Source of the DNA: Chthoniobacterales bacterium
Lineage (GTDB): Bacteria > Verrucomicrobiota > Verrucomicrobiia > Chthoniobacterales > JACTMZ01
Assembly: GCA_014879535.1 (NCBI GenBank)
Contig: JACSRX010000037.1
Span: forward strand, 1 to 32,628
Direction of reading: 5' to 3'
DNA: 32,628 bases
A program made the translations under genes and the position numbers. The notes beneath the pieces are model-generated. The model made no database searches and was not told where the DNA came from. It was given only the letters and a program-made list of their open reading frames with translations. Below are positions 1 to 9,080 of the stretch, one piece after another (within the stretch, counting starts at the first letter, position 1; the number at the start of each line of letters is the position of its first letter).

Positions 1-68
1 AGTAGCTCAATTGGTAGAGTAGCGGTCTCCAAAACCGTCGGTTGGGGGTTCGAGTCCCTCCTGGCCTG
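1..68 (+). tRNA. trpT: tRNA-Trp (anticodon CCA), 5' end cut by window edge
   Basis: Delivers tryptophan at UGG codons. The anticodon stem is GCGGT (22-26) with ACCGT (34-38), and the loop CTCCAAA (27-33) carries anticodon CCA at 29-31. The T arm has the standard TTCGAGT loop. The 3' acceptor strand CTGGCCT is at 61-67 with discriminator G at 68. Positions 1-2 (AG) are the last two bases of the 5' acceptor strand, so about five bases are missing to the left. CT rather than CCA follows the discriminator, so the CCA end must be added after transcription. A tRNA-Trp directly before secE is the common bacterial arrangement, usually behind a tuf gene, which would lie outside the window. Confidence 0.95.
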
Positions 69-101
69 CTCTTCCGCTCTGGCACCGCTTCCCGTCCGCG
101 C

Positions 102-317
102 ATGTTCCGCAAGCTCAAGACATTCATCGCCGAGGTTCGCACCGAACTGGGCAAGGCCACGTGGCCGTGGGACCCCAAGGAAAAGGGGTTCCGCCGCTAC
201 AAGGAACTGGCCGACTCCACGGTCGTGGTCATCGTGGCGATGCTGATCGTGGGCGGCTACATCGCGTTTTTCGACCTCATGCTGGTCAACGTTGTCGGCT
301 GGCTGACCCGTCCGTAA
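102..317 (+). CDS. secE: Preprotein translocase subunit SecE
   Basis: Small essential subunit of the SecYEG protein-conducting channel, which clamps SecY in the inner membrane. The 71-residue protein is the short single-span form. It has an amphipathic N-terminal part (residues 1-35) with the conserved motif ELGKATWP, then one membrane segment at about residues 40-63 (VVVIVAMLIVGGYIAFFDLM). The frame is open from 42, but the extra residues would come from the tRNA gene, so the ATG at 102, 33 bases after the tRNA, is chosen. nusG starts 16 bases after the stop. No Shine-Dalgarno sequence is apparent. The gene is probably transcribed together with the tRNA from a promoter left of the window. 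Confidence 0.95.
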   Translation: MFRKLKTFIAEVRTELGKATWPWDPKEKGFRRYKELADSTVVVIVAMLIVGGYIAFFDLMLVNVVGWLTRP

Positions 318-333
318 GATCCATCTCCCGCTT

Positions 334-915
334 ATGACCACCGCTCTTCGCATTCCCGCCCCGCGCGACCAATGGTTCGTGGTGCAGGTTCTCTCCGGCC
401 AGGAGAAGAAAGTCTATGACAGCATCATCAAGCGGCTGAAGACCGAGGAGATGGGGGATCTCGTCTTCAACGTGCTCATCCCCACCGAGCGGGTGCAGGA
501 AATCAAGCAGGGCAAGAAAAGCGAGACGACCCGGAAGTTTTTCCCGGGCTACATCATCGCCAACATGCATCTCCTCAACGAGGAGGGCGGCCTGGTCGAT
601 CGCACGTGGTATTTCATCAAGGACACCCCGGGCGTGATCGGTTTCGCCGGCACCAAGGATCGTCCGACCCCGATGCGTCCGCGAGAGGTGGAAAGCATGC
701 TCGCCCAGATCCAGGAGCGGGTGGACACGGTCAAACCGAAGGTCGCCTTCCAGGTCGGCGAGAAGGTCAAGGTGGCGGACGGCCCGTTCCAGAACCAGAC
801 CGGTGTTGTCGAGGAAGTTGATCCCGAGCGCGGCAAACTCCGCGTTTCGGTCACGATTTTCGGCCGCGAGACACCCGTCGAACTCGAATACTGGCAGGTC
901 GATCGCGAGGAATAA
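334..915 (+). CDS. nusG: Transcription termination/antitermination factor NusG
   Basis: Elongation factor that binds RNA polymerase beta' through its N-terminal NGN domain and Rho or ribosomal S10 through its C-terminal KOW domain, coupling transcription to translation or termination. The 193-residue product has the NGN domain at about 13-125 (start QWFVVQVLSGQEKKV; FFPGYI region; DTPGVIGFAG). The KOW domain is at about 140-193, with GEKVKVADGPF followed by GVVEEVD. Length is close to the usual 175-190. There is no insertion of the kind seen in some lineages. The ATG at 334 is the first good start after secE. rplK follows after 12 bases with its own strong ribosome binding site. Confidence 0.97.
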   Translation: MTTALRIPAPRDQWFVVQVLSGQEKKVYDSIIKRLKTEEMGDLVFNVLIPTERVQEIKQGKKSETTRKFFPGYIIANMHLLNEEGGLVDRTWYFIKDTPGVIGFAGTKDRPTPMRPREVESMLAQIQERVDTVKPKVAFQVGEKVKVADGPFQNQTGVVEEVDPERGKLRVSVTIFGRETPVELEYWQVDREE

Positions 916-919
916 GGAG
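914..919 (+). promoter_or_regulatory. Ribosome binding site of rplK
   Basis: AAGGAG lies 8 bases before the ATG of rplK and overlaps the nusG stop region. It is the clearest Shine-Dalgarno sequence in the window; most other genes here lack one. Confidence 0.85.
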
Positions 920-927
920 CATTCATT

Positions 928-1353
928 ATGGCAAAAGAAGTTATCGGAACCATCAAGCTGCAGATCCCCGCGGGTCAGGCCAATCCGGCGCCCCCGGTCG
1001 GCCCGGCCCTCGGACAGAAGGGCGTGAACATCATGGCCTTCTGCAAGGAGTTCAACGCCGCCACGCAGAAGCAGGCCGGCGACATCCTCCCGGTGGTCAT
1101 CACGGTTTACAAGGACAAGTCCTTCACCTTCATCACCAAGTCGCCCCCGGCGTCGGTGCTGATCAAGAAGGCGGCCGGCATTGCTGCCGGGTCGAAGGAG
1201 CCCAACAAGACCAAGGTCGGCAAGCTCAACCGCAAGCAATTGCTCGAGATCGCCAAGACCAAGATGAACGACCTGAACGCCCGCGACGACGAGGCCGCGA
1301 TGAAGATCATCGCCGGCACCGCCCGCCAGATGGGTGTCGAGATCGAGGCCTGA
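928..1353 (+). CDS. rplK: 50S ribosomal protein L11
   Basis: Binds the GTPase-associated centre of 23S rRNA with L10/L12 and is the target of thiopeptide antibiotics. The 141-residue protein has the usual length. The N-terminal domain contains the proline-rich stretch [17 protein letters not shown] (about residues 11-27) and [12 protein letters not shown]. The C-terminal RNA-binding domain begins around residue 75 and carries the KTKVGKLN segment. In most bacteria rplA follows immediately in a shared rplKA operon controlled by L1. Here a strong terminator follows 27 bases downstream of the stop, and rplA lies 7.9 kb away beyond an opposed kdp operon. Confidence 0.98.
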   Translation: MAKEVIGTIKLQIPAGQANPAPPVGPALGQKGVNIMAFCKEFNAATQKQAGDILPVVITVYKDKSFTFITKSPPASVLIKKAAGIAAGSKEPNKTKVGKLNRKQLLEIAKTKMNDLNARDDEAAMKIIAGTARQMGVEIEA

Positions 1354-1380
1354 TCAAAGGACGCATTTTTCCCGCAAGGA

Positions 1381-1413
1381 GAGGCAGACCTTGAACCGGT
1401 CTGCCTCTTTTTT
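1381..1413 (+). terminator. Intrinsic terminator of the secE-nusG-rplK unit
   Basis: A perfect 10-bp stem, GAGGCAGACC (1381-1390) with GGTCTGCCTC (1398-1407), has a 7-nt loop and is followed by six T residues (1408-1413). It should end plus-strand transcription after rplK. On the minus strand the hairpin is present but no T tract follows it, so it is not an obvious terminator for kdpE. Confidence 0.92.
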
Positions 1414-1452
1414 GCATTCCGGACGCCACGGCTGGGCTCAGCCCGTCACGGA

Positions 1453-2124
1453 TCACTTGGCAGAGGCCAAGCGGTAACCGATGCCGGGCACGGTTTCGAT
1501 CTTTGCGGCTGCGCCGAGTTTCCGGCGCAGGGCGGCGATGTATACGCGAAGGTATTGCCGCTGGTTGGCGGCGCCGGGCCCCCAGACTTGGCGGAGAATC
1601 TGGGCGTGGGTGACCACGCGGCCGGCATTCGACGCGAGCACGCGCAGCAGTGCGTATTCGGTCTGGGTCAAATCCAACAGCACCTTTGCCGCACGGACCT
1701 CGTGGGTTGCGAAGTCGATGTGGAGAAGGCCGCTCTCGAAGACGGCGGATTCGCTGCGCCGCTCGCGACGGCGCAACAAGGAATGGCATCGGGCCACCAG
1801 TTCCGTGCCGTCGAACGGTTTGGTCACATAATCGTCGGCTCCGGCCTCGAGTGCCCCGACTTTGTCGTGTGCATCGTCCCGCACCGAGAGAACGAGAATC
1901 GGGGTGTCGCTCCATTCGCGGATTCTGCGAACGACCTCCTGACCGTCCATGTCGGGCAGCCCAAGATCGAGGACGACGAGGTCTGGTTTGAGGAAGGCCG
2001 TTTCACTCACACCGGGAAGTCCCGCGTCGGTTTCCCGCACCTCGAACCCTGCGGCCTCGAGCGTGATGCGCACCAACTTCCGCAGCTGCGGTTCGTCGTC
2101 GATGATGAGGACCCGCGTGGCCAT
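1453..2124 (-). CDS. kdpE: KdpE response regulator (OmpR family)
   Basis: Transcription activator of the kdp operon, phosphorylated by KdpD under potassium limitation or osmotic stress. The receiver domain (about residues 1-120) has the acidic pair in VLIIDDEPQ, the phospho-acceptor aspartate in LVVLDLGLPDMDG (D53) and the lysine of TKPF. The C-terminal winged helix (about 128-223) includes VTHAQILRQVWGP and YLRVYIAALRRKLG, closely resembling the matching parts of E. coli KdpE. With the ATG at 2124 the protein is 223 residues (E. coli 225). An upstream in-frame GTG at 2130 would add two residues. The kdpD stop lies 9 bases upstream, so the pair is translationally linked. It is the last gene of the kdp unit and converges on rplK. 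Confidence 0.95.
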   Translation of the reverse strand: MATRVLIIDDEPQLRKLVRITLEAAGFEVRETDAGLPGVSETAFLKPDLVVLDLGLPDMDGQEVVRRIREWSDTPILVLSVRDDAHDKVGALEAGADDYVTKPFDGTELVARCHSLLRRRERRSESAVFESGLLHIDFATHEVRAAKVLLDLTQTEYALLRVLASNAGRVVTHAQILRQVWGPGAANQRQYLRVYIAALRRKLGAAAKIETVPGIGYRLASAK

Positions 2125-2133
2125 GGGCACAGG

Positions 2134-4680
2134 CTAGAGCGTTCCGCGGGGAAGCCGAATCGCAAATGTGGTTCCCCCGCCGTCGCGATTCTCGCAGGAG
2201 AGTGCCCCGCCGATGGCTTCGGTGAAGCGCTTCGCAATCGAGAGACCCAAGCCCATGCCGGGGCTCGTGACGCCCGGCCCGCGCGCGAATCGCTCGAACA
2301 GCTTCTCGTGCTTGTCCTCGGGCATTCCCGGTCCGCGGTCGTCCACCGAGAAGACAACCGCATTCCCCTGTTCGCGGCCCCTCAGAATGACGTCACCGGT
2401 TGCCGGGGAATACTGCAGCGCGTTCCGGACGAGATTCGCAAGTGCCGTGTGCAGCAGCCCGGCGTCCGCGGAGAACGTGAAGCTTTCGCAGTCGATGCGG
2501 ATGCGGGCCGCTTCCTCGCCGAATTCCCCGGCGATTTCCGAGAGCAGGTCGTGCGCATCGCAATGTTCGGGCTGGGGGATGACGAGGCCTGCCTGCACGC
2601 GGGAGAGTGTCATGAGTTGGGATGTGACGCGGTCGAGACGCCTTGCAGCGAGTTCCACGTCGTGGAGCAAGTCCGCAGACTCCAAGCCGGACGCGGTTTC
2701 GCGGAGCCGTTCAACCGCCGTGCCGATGACGGCGACCGGCGTTTTCAATTCGTGCGAGACTTCGTCGAGAAGAGCCCGCTGCAACTGGTTGGAGGCCGCC
2801 TGAATCTTCGAGTCTCTCAGCGTGCGAAGGGCCTCGTCCCGCTCGATCAGGACGACAAGGTGTGCCGCGAAGGCGTCGAGCAAGTCGCGGCGCAGGGGGT
2901 TGGCGAGTTCGTTGCCGCCGGGCCGCAAGGCGAGCACCCCGAACTTCCGTTCGCCGGAGGCGAGAGGAATCGCCAAAATGGAGGCTTCCGGGAGTGTCCC
3001 GGTGAACCGGCCGGCCGCCTCGTTGTGCTCGAATGCCCACTGGCTGACGGAAAGCTCCTTGTCGGTCGGCGTAAAGCCCGTGGACGGCTTCAAGTGATCT
3101 CCGCCGAGCAGCACGGCCGCCTCGCCGGAAAAGGCGTGCGTGATCTGCCGGAGAGCTCGTCGCAGGGCTTCCGGGAAGTCCACGCTTGCCGCCAGCACGC
3201 ACGTGAGCTCGTAGAGGGCGCGCGCGCGACTTTCGGCCTCTTGGCTGGCCCGCTCGCGACGCAGAAGGCGTGAGGTCTGATGGCCGATGATGACGGCGAC
3301 GATCAGGAACGCGAGCAGGAGGATGATGTCCTCGTGGTGCCACATTGAAAACGTCATGCGAGGCTGCGTGAACAGGAAGTTCCACGCGAGCGCACTGCCG
3401 GACGCGAGGCCGACGACAGGCCACGGTCCGAGAAAAAGGCCCGAGACGGCGACGGCGAGCATGTAGAGCATCGTGACGGCGCGGTATCCCATCACCGGCT
3501 CCAAGAGGAAGGCGACTGTGGACACGCCGAGCAAAATCGCTGCCGCGATCAACCATTGCTGCCAGACGGGCGCTCTATGCCGCGGGGGCAGCGTCGGCTC
3601 CGGGCCCTCCCCGGGGTGCACCAGGAGCACGTCGATGCTGCCGCTGCGCCTGGCGAGTCGGTCGGCAATGTCCCCACCAACCAGACGACGCCAGAATCCT
3701 GATTCAGTCGCCTTGCCGGCGACGATCTGGGTGGCGTTTTCACGCTGGGCCGCCGCAAGCAGTGCCTCGACGGGATCGACAGCGCTCACCGAGATTGTTT
3801 CCCCGCCGAGGGATCGCGCGAGAGCGAGGTTGGCGGCAAGCCGGGATGCCCCGGCATCATCGTCGTGGTGTCCGGTATCCACATGGACGGCGATCCACGT
3901 TGCATCGAGCATCCCGGCGAGGCGTCCTGTGATGCGGATGAGTCTTCCGGCATGGGGGCTCGAGCCGACAGCGACCATGAGCCGCTCTCGCGAACGCCAC
4001 GGGCCCTGGATGGCGTTTTCCTTGAGAAAAGTCCTGACTTCCCGGTCGGCCCGATCGGCGACGACGCGCAGGGCCATTTCACGCAGGGCCCTCAGGTTGC
4101 CTTCGCGGAAGAAGGCTTCGGCCGCAGTGGCGGCGCGGTCGCCGAGATAGACCTTCCCCTCGGCGAGGCGCCCGCACAATTGTTCCGGGGTGATGTCCAC
4201 GAGTTCGATCTCGTTGGCGCGGTCGAGCAGCGAGTCTGGGAGTGTTTCACGGACCTTGACACCGGTGATGCCGGCGACGGCATCGCGGAGGCTTTCGAGG
4301 TGCTGGACGTTGAGCGTGGTGTAAACGTCGATGCCCGCGGAGAGGATTTCGAGCACGTCCTGGTAGCGTTTGGGATGGCGCGAGCCGGGGGCATTGGTGT
4401 GGGCGAGTTCATCGACGAGCACGAGGTCGGGTTTGCATGCCAGCACGGCGTTGAGGTCCATTTCCTCGATCGTGATGCCACGGTGTTCCACCGCAAGGGG
4501 CGGGATGCGGCGCAGACCTGCGGAAAGGGCGAGCGTCTCGATGCGGCCGTGGGTTTCGATGACGCCGATGACGACCTCGTCCCCGTTTTCCTGACACTGC
4601 TGGGCGGCCAGCAGCATGGCATAGGTCTTCCCGACGCCCGGGCACATGCCGAGGAATATCCGGAGCCGCCCGTTGCTCAT
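2134..4680 (-). CDS. kdpD: KdpD osmosensitive K+ channel sensor histidine kinase
   Basis: Membrane sensor kinase that controls KdpE phosphorylation in response to potassium and turgor. Domains in the 848-residue protein are: N-terminal KdpD domain (about 1-210) with Walker A GMCPGVGKT (11-19) and Walker-B-like LVLVDELAHTNAPGS; a universal-stress-protein-like domain (about 232-355); four membrane segments of the DUF4118 type (about 371-468); a GAF-like region (about 480-615); a HisKA domain with phospho-acceptor H643 in EVSHELKTP; and an ATPase domain with LVRNALQYSP (N box), VDDRGPGMP (G1) and GMGLGLSIAK (G2). It is slightly shorter than E. coli KdpD (894) but complete. Its ATG overlaps the kdpC stop (ATGA), showing tight coupling to the pump genes. 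Confidence 0.97.
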   Translation of the reverse strand: MSNGRLRIFLGMCPGVGKTYAMLLAAQQCQENGDEVVIGVIETHGRIETLALSAGLRRIPPLAVEHRGITIEEMDLNAVLACKPDLVLVDELAHTNAPGSRHPKRYQDVLEILSAGIDVYTTLNVQHLESLRDAVAGITGVKVRETLPDSLLDRANEIELVDITPEQLCGRLAEGKVYLGDRAATAAEAFFREGNLRALREMALRVVADRADREVRTFLKENAIQGPWRSRERLMVAVGSSPHAGRLIRITGRLAGMLDATWIAVHVDTGHHDDDAGASRLAANLALARSLGGETISVSAVDPVEALLAAAQRENATQIVAGKATESGFWRRLVGGDIADRLARRSGSIDVLLVHPGEGPEPTLPPRHRAPVWQQWLIAAAILLGVSTVAFLLEPVMGYRAVTMLYMLAVAVSGLFLGPWPVVGLASGSALAWNFLFTQPRMTFSMWHHEDIILLLAFLIVAVIIGHQTSRLLRRERASQEAESRARALYELTCVLAASVDFPEALRRALRQITHAFSGEAAVLLGGDHLKPSTGFTPTDKELSVSQWAFEHNEAAGRFTGTLPEASILAIPLASGERKFGVLALRPGGNELANPLRRDLLDAFAAHLVVLIERDEALRTLRDSKIQAASNQLQRALLDEVSHELKTPVAVIGTAVERLRETASGLESADLLHDVELAARRLDRVTSQLMTLSRVQAGLVIPQPEHCDAHDLLSEIAGEFGEEAARIRIDCESFTFSADAGLLHTALANLVRNALQYSPATGDVILRGREQGNAVVFSVDDRGPGMPEDKHEKLFERFARGPGVTSPGMGLGLSIAKRFTEAIGGALSCENRDGGGTTFAIRLPRGTL

Positions 4681-5240
4681 GGCCGCGAGCCCAGTTTATC
4701 GAGCGCAAGGTTGAGTTCCAGAACGTTCACGATGGATTCCGGGGCGAGAGGCTCTCCTGCGGGAACGGCCAACAACCCGGCAAGTTCGCGGACATCGGAT
4801 TCCCGGAGGCCGCGGTTGCGGGCGATGCGGGGGGCTTGGTATTCGGCAGCTTCGAGGGAGATGTGCGGGTCGAGTCCGCTGCCGGAGGCAGTGACGAGAT
4901 CGGCCGGGAGTGGCGCGGCGGAGGAGGCGCCGTATCGGGCGATCAGGCCGCGGGCACGTTCGGCAACGGCGGGGTTGGCGGGGGAGAGGTTGCTGCCTCC
5001 GGCGGCCGAGGCGTCGTAGTTCACGGCAGAGGGCCGGGGCCAGAAGTAACGGTCCCCGGTGAAGGATTGGGCGATGAGGCGGCTGCCGACGACGCGGCCG
5101 TCGGGTGCGTGGAGCAGGCTTCCCTCGGCGGTGCTTGGGGTGACGATCCGGGCGAAGGCGAGCACGAGCAGTGAATAGCCCAGACAGCAGACAAGGAGGC
5201 TTGTGGCGCCGATGCGCAGGGAAGCGGCGAGGTTTTTCAT
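4677..5240 (-). CDS. kdpC: Potassium-transporting ATPase subunit KdpC
   Basis: Small subunit of the KdpFABC complex that stabilises the complex and raises its affinity for ATP. The 187-residue protein (E. coli 190) has one N-terminal membrane segment (about residues 10-33) and a periplasmic domain. Family signatures are GSRLIAQSF, DRYFWPRPSA followed by NYDASAAGGSNLSP, and SGSGLDPHIS. It ends in a 4-base overlap with kdpD. It lies 10 bases after kdpA. An AAGG a few bases before the ATG is a weak ribosome binding site. Confidence 0.96.
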   Translation of the reverse strand: MKNLAASLRIGATSLLVCCLGYSLLVLAFARIVTPSTAEGSLLHAPDGRVVGSRLIAQSFTGDRYFWPRPSAVNYDASAAGGSNLSPANPAVAERARGLIARYGASSAAPLPADLVTASGSGLDPHISLEAAEYQAPRIARNRGLRESDVRELAGLLAVPAGEPLAPESIVNVLELNLALDKLGSRP

Positions 5241-5250
5241 GACAGGGCCT

Positions 5251-6927
5251 TCAGTGGAGAGTCATCAAATGCTCGGCGACGGGGCCGAGCATGGCAGCCG
5301 GCAGGAAGGTGAGCGCACCGAACAGCACGATCACGCCGAGGAGAAGGATGCCGAAGGTGGGAGCATCGACACGCAACGTGCCCGAACTCTCGGCGACCGG
5401 CGGTTTGGCGGCGAGGAGGCCGACGATGGCCAGCGGCAGGATGATCGGGAGGTAGCGTCCAAGCAACATGATGAGGCCGGTGGCGATGTTCCACGGGACG
5501 GTGTTGTCACCGAGGCCCTCGAAGCCAGAGCCGTTGTTCGCAGCCGCCGAGGAAAATTCATAGAGAATCTCGGAAAATCCGTGGGGTCCCGGATTGGCGA
5601 TCGTATCCGTGCCCCACGATGAGATCGAAAACAGTGCGGCCCCCACGAGGATGAAAAGGGGATGGAACAGGAGCATCAAGGCGGCCAGTCCGGTTTCCCG
5701 CGCGTCGATGCGCCTGCCGAAGTATTCAGGGGTTCGCCCGATCATCATGCCCCCGAGGAAGACGGCGACGATGATGTAGCCGAACATGTTGATCATACCG
5801 ACGCCGACGCCGCCGAATGTGGCATTGAGCCACATGCCGGCGAAGGGTGAGAGGGAGGTGAGGGGATTGAGGCTGTCATGCATGGCCCCGACCGATCCGT
5901 TGCTGGTGCAGGTGGTGAGCGCGGCCCAGAGCGGTCCGGTTGTGGAGCCCAGCCGCAGTTCCTTGCCTTCGAGGCTGGAGGCTTCCACCACGGGCAGTCC
6001 GTGGAGCGCTGCGGCCGGGGTGGTTTCGGCCCACACGGCCCATGACGCCTTGCAGGCAAGCAGGACGAACATGACGCCGAAAATCACGATGGCGTGCCGG
6101 GGCCGACCTGTAATCCGGCCGAACATCCAGACGCAGGCCATGGGAATCAGGAGAATGGCGATCATCGACACGATGTTGGTGAAGAAGCCGGGATTCTCGA
6201 AGGGATGCGTCGAGTTGGGACCGTAAAATCCCCCCCCGTTGGTGCCCAGCTGCTTGATGGCGACGAAAGCGGCGACGGGGCCGCGCGCGATGGTTTGCAC
6301 TGCGCCCTCCAGGGTGCGCGCCTCCACGGCGCCATGGAAGGTCATCGGCATTCCGCCGGCGACGAAGAGCGCGGCGACGAGAAGGGCGAGCGGCAGGAGA
6401 ACCAGGAACACCGCCCGCTGGAGATCGAGGAAGAAATTGCCCAGCATGCGGGACCCCGCAAGTCCGCGCGCCAGCGCCGCGAGACAGGCGAGACCCGTGC
6501 CGGTGGAGACGAACTGCAACCACATGAGCGCGAAGACCTGGGAAAAATAGCTCATCGACACCTCGCCGGAATAGTGCTGGAGGTTCGTATTCGTGGTGAA
6601 CGAGGCGGCGGTGTTGAAGACGAGGTCCCACGAGAGCGGACCTTTTGAGGCCGGGTTGAGGGGAAGGAATTGCTGAGTGCCGAGAAGAATGCAAACGAGG
6701 ACGAACATCAGCACATTGAAGGTGATCATGGCCACCAGGTAGCCCATCCAATCCTGCGGCTGCCGCCCCGTGCTTCCTGCAACGGCACCCATCATGCGCT
6801 CGATGTGCGCGTGGAGAACACGGAGCCGGCTGCCGGGGTCCATCACGGAAGCGAGGTATTTTCCCAATGGCCACGCGAGAAGCGCCGTGCCGCCGAGAAC
6901 GAGGACGATGTTGAGGATGTTGTGCAT
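5251..6927 (-). CDS. kdpA: Potassium-transporting ATPase subunit KdpA (K+ channel-like subunit)
   Basis: Binds and selects K+ in the KdpFABC pump; it is related to Trk/Ktr channels, with four pore loops. The 558-residue protein matches E. coli KdpA in length (557). Filter elements are visible: TTNTN (about 111-115), GTNGGGFYGPNSTHPFENP (about 228-246, containing the selectivity glycine equivalent to E. coli G232), TCTSNGSVGAMHD (about 339) and AANNGSGFEG (about 462). About ten hydrophobic segments are spread along the chain. In most bacteria kdpA comes before kdpB; here it comes 9 bases after the kdpB stop. No separate kdpF was recognised. Confidence 0.97.
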   Translation of the reverse strand: MHNILNIVLVLGGTALLAWPLGKYLASVMDPGSRLRVLHAHIERMMGAVAGSTGRQPQDWMGYLVAMITFNVLMFVLVCILLGTQQFLPLNPASKGPLSWDLVFNTAASFTTNTNLQHYSGEVSMSYFSQVFALMWLQFVSTGTGLACLAALARGLAGSRMLGNFFLDLQRAVFLVLLPLALLVAALFVAGGMPMTFHGAVEARTLEGAVQTIARGPVAAFVAIKQLGTNGGGFYGPNSTHPFENPGFFTNIVSMIAILLIPMACVWMFGRITGRPRHAIVIFGVMFVLLACKASWAVWAETTPAAALHGLPVVEASSLEGKELRLGSTTGPLWAALTTCTSNGSVGAMHDSLNPLTSLSPFAGMWLNATFGGVGVGMINMFGYIIVAVFLGGMMIGRTPEYFGRRIDARETGLAALMLLFHPLFILVGAALFSISSWGTDTIANPGPHGFSEILYEFSSAAANNGSGFEGLGDNTVPWNIATGLIMLLGRYLPIILPLAIVGLLAAKPPVAESSGTLRVDAPTFGILLLGVIVLFGALTFLPAAMLGPVAEHLMTLH

Positions 6928-6936
6928 GGTGACGGA

Positions 6937-9006
6937 TCAGGCGAGGCCGGTTGCGACCAGAGCGAGGTCGATGAGTTTGATGCCGAGGAAGGGGACAAGG
7001 ACGCCTCCCAGACCGTAGATGAGGAGGTTGCGGCGCAGCATGGCGTCGGCGGGCATCGGCGGATACGCAACGCCGCGCAAAGCCAAGGGGATGAGGGCGA
7101 TGATGATGAGGGCGTTGAAGATGACGGCGCTGAGGATGGCGGATTCGGGCGAGTGCAGGTGCATGATGTTCCATGCAGCGAGAGGACCGGCCGGCGCCCC
7201 GGCGGGAACATACAGGGCGATGAAAAGCGCGGGCAGGATCGCGAAATACTTCGCCACATCGTTCGCAAGGCTGAAGGTCGTGAGGGCGCCGCGGGTCATC
7301 AGGAGCTGCTTCCCGATCTCGACGACTTCGATGAGCTTGGTCGGGTTGCTGTCGAGATCGACCATGTTGCCCGCTTCGCGGGCAGCCTGCGTGCCGGTGT
7401 TCATCGCCACGCCGACGTCGGCTTGGGCCAGTGCGGGGGCGTCGTTGGTGCCGTCGCCGGTCATGGCCACGAGGTGCCCGGCCTTTTGCTCGGCGGTGAT
7501 CCGCGCAAGCTTGTCCTCGGGTGTGGCGGAGGCCATGAAGTCGTCCACCCCGGCTTCCGCGGCGATGGCGGCCGCGGTGAGCGGGTTGTCCCCCGTGACC
7601 ATCACTGTGCGGATGCCCATTTTCCGCAGCAGGGCGAAACGCTCGCGAATGCCGCCCTTGACGATGTCCTTGAGGTGGATGACGCCGAGGATGGTGCCAT
7701 TTTCGGCGACAAGGAGCGGGGTTCCCCCGCTTTTCGAGACGCTTTCGGCGGCTTGAAGGACTTCGCCGGGAACGTTGCCGCCTTGTCCCCGCACCCATGC
7801 GGCCACGGCATCGGCGGCGCCCTTGCGTATGCGGCGTCCGTCGGCGCTGGAATCGACGCCGCTCATGCGCGTCTGGGCGGTGAAGGGGATGAAGCGGAAC
7901 CGGGCTTCGGAGAGGTCGCGGCCACGAAAACCGTGCGTTTCCTTGGCGAGGACGACGATGGAACGTCCCTCCGGAGTCTCGTCGGCGAGGGAGGCGAGCT
8001 GGGCGTTTTCCGCGAGGCGACCGCCGTCGATGCCGGGGGCGGGCAGGAACGCCACGGCCTCACGGTTGCCGAGGGTGATCGTGCCCGTTTTGTCCAGCAG
8101 GAGGACGTCGATGTCGCCGGCGGCCTCGACGGCACGTCCGCTCATGGCCATGACGTTGCGGCGCGTGAGGCGGTCGATCCCGCTGATGCCGATGGCGCTC
8201 AAAAGCGCGCCGATCGTGGTGGGGATCAGGCAGACGAGCAGCGCGATGAGGATGGGAACCGGGATCGTATCCCCGCCGCCCTGGCTCCGGGCGTAGGCGA
8301 CGAAAGCCGGGAGCGTGGCCACGACGAGGAGGAACACCGCGGTGAGGCTCAGCAGCAGAAGGCCGAGGGCCTTCTCGTTGGGAGTGGCCTGCCGCTTGGC
8401 CGATTCCACCATGCCGATCATGCGGTCGAGGAAGCTGTCTCCCGGCTCGTTGCAAATCTCGATCACGATGCGGTCGCTCAGGACGTGCGTGCCCCCGGTG
8501 ACCGCGCAACGGTCGCCGCCGCTTTCGCGTATGACGGGAGCAGATTCCCCGGTGATGGCCGATTCGTCCACGGTGGCGATGCCCTCGATCACGTCGCCGT
8601 CGCACGGGATTGTGTCGCCCGCCTCGCAAACGACGCGGTCGCCGCGGTGCAGTCCGGTGGCGTTCACCCTTTCCTCGGCCCCTTCGGCCGCGAGTTTCCG
8701 GGCGACTGTCGTGGTGCGCAGTTTCCGGAGGGCCGCCGCCTGAGCCTTCCCTCGTCCCTCGGCTGCGGCTTCAGCGAAATTGGCGAAAAGAACGGTGAAC
8801 CAGAGCCAGAGCGCCAGTTGCAGGGTGAACGGTGAGAAGTCGAAGATGGCGAACCCCGTGGTGACGAGCGACCCGAGCCAGACGAGGAATACGACCGGAT
8901 TGCGCAGAAGATGACGGGGATCGAGTTTCCGGAAGGACTCGATCATTGCCCGGCGCAGGAGCTCGGGGTCCAGGAACGAGGTTTGTCCGCGGGACGGCTG
9001 GTGCAT
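6937..9006 (-). CDS. kdpB: Potassium-transporting ATPase ATP-binding subunit KdpB
   Basis: P-type ATPase subunit that hydrolyses ATP to drive K+ uptake. Visible motifs include TGES (actuator loop, about 152-155; its serine is the inhibitory phosphorylation site in E. coli), the phosphorylated aspartate in DKTGTIT (D305 from the ATG at 9006), the KGAADAV nucleotide-binding segment, [10 protein letters not shown], and the C-terminal membrane part with [20 protein letters not shown]. With the ATG at 9006 it has 689 residues (E. coli 682). A GTG at 9024 would add six residues but would lie only about ten bases from the predicted transcription start, so the ATG is preferred. It is first in the operon, an unusual position for kdpB. 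Confidence 0.96.
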   Translation of the reverse strand: MHQPSRGQTSFLDPELLRRAMIESFRKLDPRHLLRNPVVFLVWLGSLVTTGFAIFDFSPFTLQLALWLWFTVLFANFAEAAAEGRGKAQAAALRKLRTTTVARKLAAEGAEERVNATGLHRGDRVVCEAGDTIPCDGDVIEGIATVDESAITGESAPVIRESGGDRCAVTGGTHVLSDRIVIEICNEPGDSFLDRMIGMVESAKRQATPNEKALGLLLLSLTAVFLLVVATLPAFVAYARSQGGGDTIPVPILIALLVCLIPTTIGALLSAIGISGIDRLTRRNVMAMSGRAVEAAGDIDVLLLDKTGTITLGNREAVAFLPAPGIDGGRLAENAQLASLADETPEGRSIVVLAKETHGFRGRDLSEARFRFIPFTAQTRMSGVDSSADGRRIRKGAADAVAAWVRGQGGNVPGEVLQAAESVSKSGGTPLLVAENGTILGVIHLKDIVKGGIRERFALLRKMGIRTVMVTGDNPLTAAAIAAEAGVDDFMASATPEDKLARITAEQKAGHLVAMTGDGTNDAPALAQADVGVAMNTGTQAAREAGNMVDLDSNPTKLIEVVEIGKQLLMTRGALTTFSLANDVAKYFAILPALFIALYVPAGAPAGPLAAWNIMHLHSPESAILSAVIFNALIIIALIPLALRGVAYPPMPADAMLRRNLLIYGLGGVLVPFLGIKLIDLALVATGLA

Positions 9007-9039
9007 GGACCGAATGTGGCGCACAAGCGTGGGACAGCG

Positions 9040-9068
9040 TTAATAAAGCGAACCCCTCTTTTCATCAA
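9040..9068 (-). promoter_or_regulatory. Predicted sigma70-type promoter of the kdp operon
   Basis: On the minus strand TTGATG (9063-9068) and TATTAA (9040-9045) are separated by 17 bases; each matches four of six consensus bases. The predicted start near 9033 gives a leader of about 27 bases to the kdpB ATG. The upstream part is T-rich, with two T-rich hexamers (TTTATG and TTGATG) five bases apart, which could be a KdpE site overlapping the -35 element. This is prediction from sequence only. Confidence 0.5.
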
Positions 9069-9080
9069 AAAATCATAAAG

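Noticed and set aside
286-1239. Minus-strand open frame opposite nusG and rplK
   Set aside because: Low-information shadow; the plus-strand genes are certain.
1555-3273. Plus-strand open frame of 572 codons opposite kdpE and kdpD
   Set aside because: Antisense shadow of two well-supported genes.
5876-7798. Minus-strand open frame of 640 codons within kdpB and kdpA in another frame
   Set aside because: Arg/His/Pro-rich translation, out of frame with clear Kdp motifs.
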